Below, one piece after another: positions 1-5,573 of a DNA stretch of 6,549 nt. Source of the DNA: Thermoleophilaceae bacterium (GTDB taxonomy: Bacteria > Actinomycetota > Thermoleophilia > Solirubrobacterales > Thermoleophilaceae); contig JACCZR010000026.1 in NCBI GenBank assembly GCA_013695855.1, forward strand, positions 1 to 6,549. The letters are read 5' to 3'. The notes below the pieces were generated by a model. It saw only the letters and a program-made list of their open reading frames with translations, was not told the origin of the DNA and did no database searches. Every line of letters begins with the position of its first letter. Position 1 is the stretch's first letter. The translations under genes and the position numbers were made by a program.

Positions 1-2
1 AG

Positions 3-128
3 CCCGGGCGCAACCTGCTCAACGGCGAGGAGCTGGGGCCCAAGTGGTCGGGTGAGCTTGCGCCCGGCGACCGCCTTCGCCTCGAGACCCCGGGTGGTGG
101 CGGCCACGGGCGCGGGCGAGCCGACTAG
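3..128 (+). CDS. Hydantoinase B/oxoprolinase family subunit, C-terminal end (5' truncated by window)
   Basis: Frame 3 is open from the left edge and ends at TAG (126-128), giving 41 residues. The readable tail is an N-L-L-N-G stretch, then L-x-P-G-D-x-L-R-L-E-T-P, then a glycine run (GGGGHGRG). This glycine-rich ending after 'ETP' is the usual C-terminus of the HyuB / 5-oxoprolinase beta-like family. Members act with a HyuA-like ATPase subunit in ATP-dependent opening of hydantoin or 5-oxoproline rings in the cytoplasm. The usual ending has a GGGGYGDP-like motif; here it is GGGGHGRGRAD. The catalytic body and any hyuA partner lie outside the window, so the substrate cannot be given. The stop is one base from the stop of the convergent vapC. 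Family assignment rests on about 40 residues only, but the motif is distinctive. Confidence 0.75.
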   Translation, partial: PGRNLLNGEELGPKWSGELAPGDRLRLETPGGGGHGRGRAD

Positions 129-129
129 G

Positions 130-528
130 CTAGAGCGCCCGCACCGACACCCCGAGTCGCTGGTAAAGCGACAGCGCTCGCTCGTCGCAGGTCACGAGGA
201 CGCGCTCGTTGCGCTTGGCCGTAAGGGCTATGAGGGCGTCGTACACCGCGCCACCGCTCACCGCGCTCTGAGACAGGTCGTCGATCAGGCCTGCGCGGGG
301 GCCCGCGGGCAGAACCAGCCGGGCCCCGGGGTGGCGCCGGCGCAGGTACTCGCTGACCAGCGCCGGCTGGGCCCGGAAGGGCGCAGGCAGCCGAGTCAGG
401 ACCGAGTAGGCCTCGAGCTCGGCATGGGCAACGAGATCCTCGACGCCCCGCAGCGCTCTGCGGGCGCGATCGTGCACCGGGTGCCAAGCCGCGAAGGCGG
501 CGACGATGGCGCTCGAGTCCGGCGTCAA
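130..528 (-). CDS. vapC: VapC-like PIN-domain toxin ribonuclease
   Basis: This is a 132-residue protein, the normal length for a single PIN domain. PIN toxins are Mg2+-dependent endoribonucleases that cut tRNA, rRNA or mRNA when their antitoxin is lost. The N-terminus reads M-T-P-D-S-S-A-I-V-A, placing the first catalytic acid at D4. The conserved mid-domain acid is probably E39 in the A-E-L-E-A-Y-S-V-L segment. D97 lies in G-A-V-Y-D-A-L-I-A and D115 in V-T-C-D-E-R-A, so the usual acidic cluster looks intact. The start codon is TTG (526-528), overlapping the antitoxin stop as TTGA. No Shine-Dalgarno is visible, which suggests translation coupled to the antitoxin. No in-frame ATG or GTG lies just upstream. 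The stop TAG (130-132) nearly abuts the convergent hydantoinase gene. The RNA target cannot be deduced. Confidence 0.88.
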   Translation of the reverse strand: MTPDSSAIVAAFAAWHPVHDRARRALRGVEDLVAHAELEAYSVLTRLPAPFRAQPALVSEYLRRRHPGARLVLPAGPRAGLIDDLSQSAVSGGAVYDALIALTAKRNERVLVTCDERALSLYQRLGVSVRAL

Positions 529-770
529 CGCCGGGTCTGCTCGAGGGTCTCCCGAACCAGCTCGGGGGTCAGCCGGGGCAGCTCGGCGTCGGTCACCGCC
601 ACCAGGTCGCCGTCGCGCTCCTCGAGGCGCATCGGCGTCGCCGGAACCTCGGCCTCGAGCCTCCCGTCGACGGCCCGCAACTCGAGCTCTTGACCCGCCG
701 CGAGCCCCAGCTCGTCTCTCAGCGCCTTGGGCACCACCAAGCGGCCCGCCCCGTCAATGGTAGTCCGCAT
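525..770 (-). CDS. vapB: AbrB/MazE-type antitoxin of the vapBC pair
   Basis: This 81-residue protein opens with M-R-T-T-I-D-G-A-G-R-L-V-V-P-K-A-L-R, the signature of the AbrB/SpoVT/MazE swapped-hairpin DNA-binding fold. In this fold two short chains pair to form the DNA-binding barrel. Residues 1-45 carry that domain. The acidic C-terminal half (about 46-81, with a P-R-L-T-P-E-L-V-R-E-T-L-E-Q helix) fits the arm that occupies the toxin groove. It is the first gene of the pair and overlaps vapC by four bases. By analogy with known pairs, the antitoxin or the complex would bind its own promoter, which here is the 23-bp gap shared with the divergent dehydrogenase. The start is ATG at 768-770. 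A free-standing AbrB-like regulator is possible, but the adjacent PIN gene makes antitoxin the better reading. Confidence 0.87.
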   Translation of the reverse strand: MRTTIDGAGRLVVPKALRDELGLAAGQELELRAVDGRLEAEVPATPMRLEERDGDLVAVTDAELPRLTPELVRETLEQTRR

Positions 771-793
771 GGCATCACGGTACCATCGCCGCC
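771..793. promoter_or_regulatory. 23-bp divergent promoter region with two overlapping -10 candidates
   Basis: Only 23 bases separate the ATG of the antitoxin (-) from the ATG of the dehydrogenase (+). On the + strand TACCAT (781-786) fits TANNNT and ends 7 nt before ATG 794. On the - strand TACCGT (782 down to 777) fits TANNNT and ends 6 nt before ATG 770. Both share the GGTACC palindrome at 779-784. That spacing is what leaderless actinobacterial transcripts show, and neither gene has a clear Shine-Dalgarno. No convincing -35 box is visible on either side; it would have to lie inside the opposing coding region. The promoter assignment is inference from spacing and hexamer match. Confidence 0.45.
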
Positions 794-1645
794 ATGAGAG
801 TCGCCTTCCTCGGCCTGGGCACCATGGGCTGGCCGCAGGCCGCCAACCTGTGCGCGGCCGGACACGAGCTGACCGTCTGGACCCGCGACGCCGGCAAGGC
901 CGAGCGCTTCGCCCACGAGCACGGCGCGACGGCGGCCGGCTCGCCGAAGGAGGCGGTGGCCGAGGCCGGGGTGGCGATCACCATGCTTCCCGACTCCCCG
1001 CAGGTCGAGGAGGTGCTCGACGACGCAGAGCCGCCCGAGGGCTCGCTGGTGGTCGACATGTCCACCATCCGCCCGAGTGCCAGCCGGGCACTGGCCGAAC
1101 GCCTGGGCGAACGTGGTGTGGGCTTCCTCGACGCCCCGGTCACCGGGTCGCGGCCCAAGGCCGAGGACGGCACGCTGACGATCATGGTGGGCGGCCCGGC
1201 CGCCGACCTCGAGCGCGCCCGGCCGCTGTTGGACGCGATGGGCAAGCTCGTCGTCCACGCCGGGCCGAGCGGCCACGGGTCGATGGTCAAGCTGATCAAC
1301 AACACGCTCGCCGCGGTGAACGCCGCTGGGCTGGCCGAGGGCATCACGCTCGCCCGGGCAGCGGGGGTCGACCTCGACGCGCTGGGGGAGGTCGTCGGCT
1401 CGGGCTCGGGCTCCTCGGCCATGCTCGAGCTGAAGGCCGGGCCGATGCGCGAGGGCGATTTCGAGCCGTTGTTCAAGCTCGAGCACATGCTCAAGGACGT
1501 GCGCCACTGCCTGGCCGAGGCCCGCGCCCTGAGCCTGGAGCTGACCGTGGCGGGCGCCGCCGAGTCCCTCTACGCCGCGGCGGACACGGAGGGCTTCGGC
1601 GGCCAGGACTTCGCGGCGGTGATCCGCTCGGTCGAGCGCGACTAG
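794..1645 (+). CDS. NAD(P)-dependent beta-hydroxyacid dehydrogenase (3-hydroxyisobutyrate dehydrogenase-like)
   Basis: This 283-residue protein matches the usual length of the 3-hydroxyisobutyrate / tartronate semialdehyde / GLYR1 oxidoreductase superfamily. These cytosolic enzymes oxidise a beta-hydroxyacid to its semialdehyde, or run the reverse reaction. The N-terminal Rossmann motif is G-L-G-T-M-G (7-12). W-T-R (29-31) after the second strand has an arginine that often goes with NADP(H) preference. The substrate-binding signature D-A-P-V-T-G-S is at 113-119, followed by the G-T-L-T-I-M-V-G-G strand. The catalytic lysine is K166 in G-H-G-S-M-V-K-L-I-N-N, with N170 beside it. K234-D235 in the C-terminal helical domain is the conserved KD pair. 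All active-site elements appear present. Substrate cannot be read from sequence; a succinic semialdehyde or glyoxylate reductase is equally possible. It is single-gene and convergent with the protease downstream (44-nt gap, no clear terminator). Confidence 0.92.
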   Translation: MRVAFLGLGTMGWPQAANLCAAGHELTVWTRDAGKAERFAHEHGATAAGSPKEAVAEAGVAITMLPDSPQVEEVLDDAEPPEGSLVVDMSTIRPSASRALAERLGERGVGFLDAPVTGSRPKAEDGTLTIMVGGPAADLERARPLLDAMGKLVVHAGPSGHGSMVKLINNTLAAVNAAGLAEGITLARAAGVDLDALGEVVGSGSGSSAMLELKAGPMREGDFEPLFKLEHMLKDVRHCLAEARALSLELTVAGAAESLYAAADTEGFGGQDFAAVIRSVERD

Positions 1646-1689
1646 GGCCCGTCAACCGGCGTCGCCGCTCGTCCCGAAGCGCTGTCGTC

Positions 1690-2844
1690 TCACCACTGCA
1701 ATCCGGCCAGCTCGGATCGCCCCCGCCTCGCGTCCGCGGCTTCGAGCAGAGCCTCGGCCACCGCTTGGCGCAGGACGATCGCCGTCACTCGACCGTCCTC
1801 CACGACCACCCCGTGATCGTTGGCGTCTTGCAACTGCTCGAGGGCCTGCTCGAGCGGCGTGTTGGGATCCAGTTGAATCGCCTCTTCCCGCCGCACCATC
1901 GCGCCTAGGACCGTCGAGCTCTCTCGCTCCTCCGCCGGGATCTGGTGGGCGAGCCCGAGCGACATGTAGCCGACCACCTCTCCGTCTCTCGTAACCCCGA
2001 AGGCCCGGGTCGAATGGCCTCGAGCCCGTGCTGTCCTATCGAGGAAGTCGGTCACGCTGCCTTCCGCGGGGACCACAACCGGGCTTTTTTGGAGCAGATC
2101 GCCGACGACCTCGATGCTCGAGCGCTGAGCGGTGGGGCTCGCGATGGTGGAGTATCTCGCCACCAGGAAGAGGATCAACAGGCCCGCGAAGGCGGCCGTG
2201 AAGCCGGCACTGAGCATCCCGGTCACCAGAAGGACAATCGCCCCGCCCACGAGGGCGTAGCCGGTGACCGCCCCCGTCCGCAGCACCGTGCGACCCGCCG
2301 CCTCGGAGTCTCCCGAGCGCCGGGCGAGCCACGCCCGCAGCATCTGTCCTCCGTCGAGCGGGAAGGCGGGTGCGAGGTTGAAGACGAGCAGGCCGACGTT
2401 CATCAACGTGAGGTAGCCGGCGACGTCCACGACCGGCTCCGGCCATCCGAGCGCCTCCCCCGCCCGCTCGGTTGCTCCGAAGACGAGGATCAGGACGGCC
2501 GTGACGACCGGGCCGGCGGCGGTCACCTGGAAGTCGGTGCGTAGAGAGAAGTAGGGACCGCCGGGCCGCACCCATGCGAGTCCGCCCAGGCCGTAGAGCG
2601 TGATCCTCTCCACCTGCCACCTCGCACGCAGCGCCCAGAACGCGTGTTCCAGCTCGTGCAGCAGGATGGAGATGAAGAACAGGAGAGAGCAAGCGGTTGC
2701 CATCGCCACCAGCGTGGGCAGAGCGACCTCGGGCCCGCGGAATCGCCCCATCACGCCCTGAAAAATGATGAGGAACAGCACCAACCAAGACGCGTGGATC
2801 TCGATCGGGATGCCCCGAACGCGAAGGAAAGTGAAGCCTCTCAC
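1690..2844 (-). CDS. Site-2 protease family intramembrane zinc metalloprotease with CBS domains (M50B)
   Basis: This is a 384-residue membrane protein. Hydrophobic segments lie near 17-32, 45-63, 107-123, 142-158, 192-208 and 212-229. The zinc motif H63-E-L-E-H67 sits at the end of the second segment, and the third ligand is D164 in F-P-L-D-G-G (161-166), preceded by N156-x-x-P159. This is the M50 layout of enzymes that cleave substrates inside the membrane, such as anti-sigma factors. Residues about 248-305 and 311-370 form two CBS modules, which usually sense adenine nucleotides. The N-terminus R-V-R-G-I-P-I-E-I-H-A-S-W is typical of the Rip3-like/CBS subgroup. Start: GTG at 2842-2844, because TGA closes the frame at 2860-2862. 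No good Shine-Dalgarno precedes GTG; a strong one upstream points at an out-of-frame ATG (2863). The second residue after the usual HEL is E rather than G. It lies 81 nt downstream of the broken aldo/keto reductase. The substrate is unknown. Confidence 0.9.
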   Translation of the reverse strand: MRGFTFLRVRGIPIEIHASWLVLFLIIFQGVMGRFRGPEVALPTLVAMATACSLLFFISILLHELEHAFWALRARWQVERITLYGLGGLAWVRPGGPYFSLRTDFQVTAAGPVVTAVLILVFGATERAGEALGWPEPVVDVAGYLTLMNVGLLVFNLAPAFPLDGGQMLRAWLARRSGDSEAAGRTVLRTGAVTGYALVGGAIVLLVTGMLSAGFTAAFAGLLILFLVARYSTIASPTAQRSSIEVVGDLLQKSPVVVPAEGSVTDFLDRTARARGHSTRAFGVTRDGEVVGYMSLGLAHQIPAEERESSTVLGAMVRREEAIQLDPNTPLEQALEQLQDANDHGVVVEDGRVTAIVLRQAVAEALLEAADARRGRSELAGLQW

Positions 2845-2871
2845 CTCTGCTGAAGGTTGTCATGAACCCGT

Positions 2872-2886
2872 CGCGACCTCCTCGCG
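2872..2886 (-). promoter_or_regulatory. Shine-Dalgarno displayed in a hairpin loop upstream of the site-2 protease
   Basis: Read on the - strand, this is CGCGA-GGAGG-TCGCG: a perfect 5-bp GC-rich stem with the ribosome-binding core GGAGG filling the 5-nt loop. The full SD-like string GAGGAGGT (2883 to 2876) is the best in the window. It is 12 nt from an ATG (2861-2863) that is out of frame with the protease, and 31 nt from the annotated GTG (2844), too far for normal use. It could be a regulatory hairpin, the remnant of a start separated by an indel, or chance. Pairing is seen directly; function is inference. Confidence 0.3.
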
Positions 2887-2925
2887 GGCCGAGCCTGATG
2901 CTGAGGGCGTTTTCGAAGGGCGCCG

Positions 2926-3904
2926 CTACCGCCCAACGGTCTCCATCTGCGCCTCGGGATAGCGGGTGCCGGCGGCGGCGCCCACAGGCGCGGCCTCGTC
3001 GAGACGGCGCCGGTCGTCTTCGGAGAGCGGTACGTCCGCCGCGCCGAGATTCTCCATCAGATAGGCGACCCGCTTGGTGCCGGGAATCGGCACGACGTCG
3101 TCACCCTGAGCCATGACCCATGCGATCGCGAGCTGACCCGCTGTGGCGTCTTTTTCGTCAGCGATCTCTTCACCCGCTCCACCAGCTCCAGGTTCTTTTC
3201 GAAGTTCCCGCCCTGGAAGCGGGGGTTGTTGGCGCGGAAGTCGCCTTCCTCGAAGTCGTCGGGGCTCTGGAAGCGGCCCGAGAGGAAGCCGCGACCGAGC
3301 GGGCTGTAGGCCACGAAGCCGATGCCCAGGTCGCGCACCGTCGGGAGGATCTCCTTCTCCACGTCGCGGGTCCACAGCGAGAGCTCGGTCTGAAGCGCGG
3401 TGATGACGTGGGTGTCGTGGGCACGGCGGATGGTCTCGGGCCCGGCCTCGGAGAGGCCGAGATGGCGAACCTTGCCGGCCGCGACCAGCTCGCCCATGGC
3501 GCCCACCGTCTCCTCGATCGGCACCTCAGGGTCCACCCGGTGCTGGTAGTACAGGTCGATGTGGGGCGGGCGAGGGAGGCGTCGCAGGCCTCCTTGACGT
3601 ACTCGGGCCGACCGCTCACGCCGCGGATGCTGGAGTCCTCGGCATCGCGCACGATCCCGAACTTCGTGGCGAGCACCACCTCGTCGCGGCGCCCCGCGAT
3701 GGCCCTGCCCACCAGGCGCTCGTTGGCGCCGCTGCCGTACATGTCCGCGGTGTCGAGGAAGCTCAGCCCCTCGTCGAGCGCACGCTGGATCGTGGCGATC
3801 GACTCGCTGTCGTCCCCCTCGCCGTAGAACTCGGACATTCCCATGCAGCCCAGGCCGATCGCGGAGACTTCGAGGCCCTGGGTGCCGAGCGTTCTGTGTT
3901 CCAT
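2926..3904 (-). pseudogene. Aldo/keto reductase, disrupted by two frameshifts
   Basis: Three - strand frames together spell one aldo/keto reductase of the NADPH-dependent AKR13/YajO/IolS-like type (cytosolic reduction of carbonyl substrates). Part one, from ATG 3904, holds L-G-L-G-C-M-G-M-S, catalytic D51 and Y56 in D-T-A-D-M-Y-G, and K81 in L-A-T-K-F-G. It ends after C-D-A-S-L-A-R. Part two begins H-I-D-L-Y-Y-Q-H-R-V-D-P with the catalytic histidine and runs to L-V-E-R-V-K. Part three begins E-I-A-D-E-K-D-A and includes P-I-P-G-T-K-R, ending at TAG (2926-2928). The breaks lie near 3562-3567 and 3167-3170. The family normally has L-G-V-D between R and H-I-D, so about 10 nt are missing at the first break and one G at the second. 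The span of 979 nt plus 11 is 330 codons, matching intact family members. It starts 5 nt after the methyltransferase stop. It is either a recent pseudogene or carries assembly errors. Confidence 0.88.
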
Positions 3905-3909
3905 GCCTG

Positions 3910-4794
3910 TCACGTACCCCGGCGCAGCGGCACGCACACCGACGTGAGCACCGAACGGTCGACCTGCACGAGCAGATGGGGGAAGAATGATCCGGTGGCG
4001 GGCTCCTGTCGGCCGTCGGGATAGAGGCGGCAGACGTTGTCCCAGGTCTCCGGAGAGACCGACAGGTCGAGCGGCTGCATGAGCTCGAGCCCCGAGGGCT
4101 CGATCACGTGTCGCAGCAGCTCGCGTGGGGTGAGCGCCTCGGCCACCACCGAGCGGCGACGCAGCCCGGCCGTCCGGCGCTTCGTGCCCAGCGACACCGC
4201 CCGGGCGGCCAGGTCCACGGGGGCCGCGTTCAGCGGGTGACGGCGCAGCAGGACGTCGGCACAAAGGAGCGCCACGCCGCCCGGCCGCAGCACCCGGGCG
4301 ATCTCGCGCGCTGCGAGGTCCACCTGCCCGGGCCCGCCGAAGTGCTCGAGCGACGAGAGCGAATACACAGCGTCGAAGCTCGCATCGGGAAACTCCAGGC
4401 GCCGCGCGTCCATCCAGCGCACCTCGAGCCTGTCCTCGCGGTAGGCAAACGGAGCGTGCGCGGAGGGATCGGTGAGCATCGAGCCGCCCGCCTCCCGCGA
4501 GGCGAAGTCGCCGGAGCCGTAGATGTCGGTGGCCGCCACCTCCCCCACGCGGTTGGTCAGCCAGAAGAGGATGCGCTCGTCGCCGGCGCCCACCCCGAGC
4601 ACCCGGGAGCGGTGATCCAGCAGACCGAGGTCCTCGAAGCTCATGGCCAACTGCGCGAACTCCCACACCTTGCGCTCGACGTGGGTGACCGGGTCGCGCT
4701 CGGGCAGGATGTCGCGGAGGACGCCGAGCAGCCGCCGATCACGGAAGTCGGCGAGGTCGCAGGCCTTGGCGTAGCGGCGTGTGAGGTCTGTCAC
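3910..4794 (-). CDS. Class I SAM-dependent methyltransferase (Methyltransf_11-like)
   Basis: This is a 294-residue protein. Motif I is V-L-G-V-G-A-G-D-E (65-73), the glycine loop that holds S-adenosylmethionine. D90 in A-A-T-D-I-Y-G is the likely ribose-binding acid at the end of strand 2. A D-A-R-R-L-E-F-P-D-A-S-F-D-A-V stretch (129-143) matches the region around motifs II and III. L-S-S-L-E-H-F-G-G (146-154) and R-V-L-R-P-G-G (167-173) are the usual post-motif signatures. The frame is open further upstream to an ATG at 4995. The GTG at 4792-4794 (V-T-D-L-T-R-R-Y-A-K) is preferred because upstream residues are low-complexity and overlap the divergent DUF1802 gene. No clear Shine-Dalgarno precedes GTG. 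Proteins of this kind often sit among polysaccharide genes, but no glycosyltransferase is seen here, so the substrate is unknown. It probably leads a - strand operon with the aldo/keto reductase. Confidence 0.87.
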   Translation of the reverse strand: MTDLTRRYAKACDLADFRDRRLLGVLRDILPERDPVTHVERKVWEFAQLAMSFEDLGLLDHRSRVLGVGAGDERILFWLTNRVGEVAATDIYGSGDFASREAGGSMLTDPSAHAPFAYREDRLEVRWMDARRLEFPDASFDAVYSLSSLEHFGGPGQVDLAAREIARVLRPGGVALLCADVLLRRHPLNAAPVDLAARAVSLGTKRRTAGLRRRSVVAEALTPRELLRHVIEPSGLELMQPLDLSVSPETWDNVCRLYPDGRQEPATGSFFPHLLVQVDRSVLTSVCVPLRRGT

Positions 4795-4894
4795 GAGCGA
4801 AATCGAGCTTGAAAGAGAGCTTTCCCTGAGTAAGAATGGCTCTTCCCGGGCCGCCTTGCCTGACACCGTCGAGTGCGGAACGGGGTTTCTCTCA

Positions 4895-5524
4895 ATGCCA
4901 GTCTCACTCAAAGAGTGGGCCGTGACCGTGCGTGCCCTAGCCGAAGGCGAGCAGCTGCTCACGCTGCGCAAGGGCGGCATCCGCGAGGAGAGCAAGCACT
5001 TCGAGATCGAGCACGACCGCTTCTTCCTCTACCCCACCTTCGACCACCAGCGAAACGATCTCGTGCGCGATTCCCACACGCCCGAGCTCGGGCGTGCGCT
5101 CGAGGAGGGGGTGTGGCCCGACACCGAGCCACCTGTCGAGGCCCTTACCCGCGACGGCGGCATCCCCCAGCCCGACCGAGTGAGAATCCGGGCCTGGGCG
5201 GAGGTGGCGGCCAGCTACCTGATCACCGACCCCCGCTGCATCGAGGCGCTGTCGCCGTACTACATCTGGACCACCGACTACGCGGAGAAGCGGCTGGCCT
5301 GGAAGCGCCGCCACCCGATGCACGTGATCGTGCTGCGCACGTACCGCATTCCCCGCCCGGTGACGGTGCGGGTGCGACCCGAGTACCAGGGCTGCAAGTC
5401 GTGGATCGAGTTGCACCGCGACCTCCCCTTCGAGGGCACCCCCGTACTCTCCGACGAGGAGTTCGACCGGGCCACGGGCGAGATCGAGGCGATCGCCTCG
5501 GATGCCGTCCCCGTCCTGGCCTAA
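4895..5524 (+). CDS. DUF1802 family protein
   Basis: This is a 209-residue soluble protein with no membrane segment or signal peptide. Conserved-looking blocks characteristic of DUF1802 are M-P-V-S-L-K-E-W-A-V at the start, L-R-K-G-G-I-R-E (24-31), E-H-D-R-F-F-L-Y-P-T-F-D-H-Q (39-52), Y-Y-I-W-T-T-D-Y-A-E-K-R (122-133) and H-V-I-V-L-R (143-148). The family has no established biochemical role that I can state. The many conserved H, E, D, K and R residues suggest an enzyme or nucleic-acid-binding protein, but that is speculation. ATG at 4895-4897 is chosen because it begins the conserved block. An in-frame ATG at 4781 would add 38 unrelated residues overlapping the methyltransferase start. A weak GGAACGGGG lies 9-17 nt upstream. 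The 100-bp gap to the divergent methyltransferase is relatively AT-richer and presumably holds both promoters, though I see no convincing boxes. Confidence 0.85.
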   Translation: MPVSLKEWAVTVRALAEGEQLLTLRKGGIREESKHFEIEHDRFFLYPTFDHQRNDLVRDSHTPELGRALEEGVWPDTEPPVEALTRDGGIPQPDRVRIRAWAEVAASYLITDPRCIEALSPYYIWTTDYAEKRLAWKRRHPMHVIVLRTYRIPRPVTVRVRPEYQGCKSWIELHRDLPFEGTPVLSDEEFDRATGEIEAIASDAVPVLA

Positions 5525-5557
5525 CGCGGCCTCGCCCCCCTGCCCCGCCTGGCCGCG
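5525..5557 (+). terminator. GC hairpin immediately after the DUF1802 stop codon
   Basis: CGCGGCC (5525-5531) and GGCCGCG (5551-5557) are perfect inverted repeats of 7 all-GC pairs around a 19-nt C-rich loop. The repeat begins on the first base after TAA. There is no U-tract, so it is not a classical intrinsic terminator. Actinobacteria often use U-less hairpins, so it may attenuate transcription into the metallopeptidase gene or protect the upstream message end. In 70%+ GC DNA such stems can also arise by chance. Confidence 0.35.
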
Positions 5558-5573
5558 CTGAGAGACTAGGCGG

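Noticed and set aside
52..693. Plus-strand frame opposite vapBC
   Set aside because: Antisense shadow of two genes with clear PIN and AbrB signatures; its own composition is Arg/Ser-rich without motifs.
1646..1689. Possible bidirectional terminator between the convergent dehydrogenase and protease
   Set aside because: The only symmetric string, CGGCGTCGCCG, leaves a one-base loop and cannot form a normal hairpin. No U-tract is present.
727..1908. Long plus-strand frame across the dehydrogenase and past its end
   Set aside because: It is a low-complexity Arg/Gly-rich reading one frame off from the dehydrogenase, which has all family motifs.
2036..2863. 275-codon minus-strand frame starting at ATG 2863 behind a good Shine-Dalgarno
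   Set aside because: Apart from the start signal it is Arg/Pro-rich with no recognisable domain and overlaps the well-supported protease throughout. It is kept only as a possible sign of an indel.
3904..3913. GTG at 3911-3913 overlapping the methyltransferase stop (GTGA) as start of the reductase
   Set aside because: ATG 3904, three codons later, begins the family-typical M-E-H-R-T-L-G sequence. Both remain possible, but the ATG is preferred.
3170..4666. A 498-codon minus-strand frame that looks like a fusion ending in aldo/keto reductase
   Set aside because: Its first half is an off-frame, Arg/Ala/Gly-rich reading of the methyltransferase gene. It joins the reductase N-terminus only because no stop intervenes, and it leaves the reductase frame at the 3565 break.
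4803..4825. GAAAG-AGAG-CTTTC inverted repeat in the divergent gap
   Set aside because: The stem is only 5 bp and has no fitting position relative to promoter boxes; chance is likely.
4781..4894. Upstream ATG that would lengthen the DUF1802 protein by 38 residues
   Set aside because: The added residues resemble no conserved DUF1802 sequence and overlap the divergent methyltransferase start. ATG 4895 begins the conserved block.
4795..4995. Extension of the methyltransferase to ATG 4995
   Set aside because: The extra 67 residues are Ser/Arg-rich and run antisense through the DUF1802 coding start; GTG 4794 gives a normal N-terminus.
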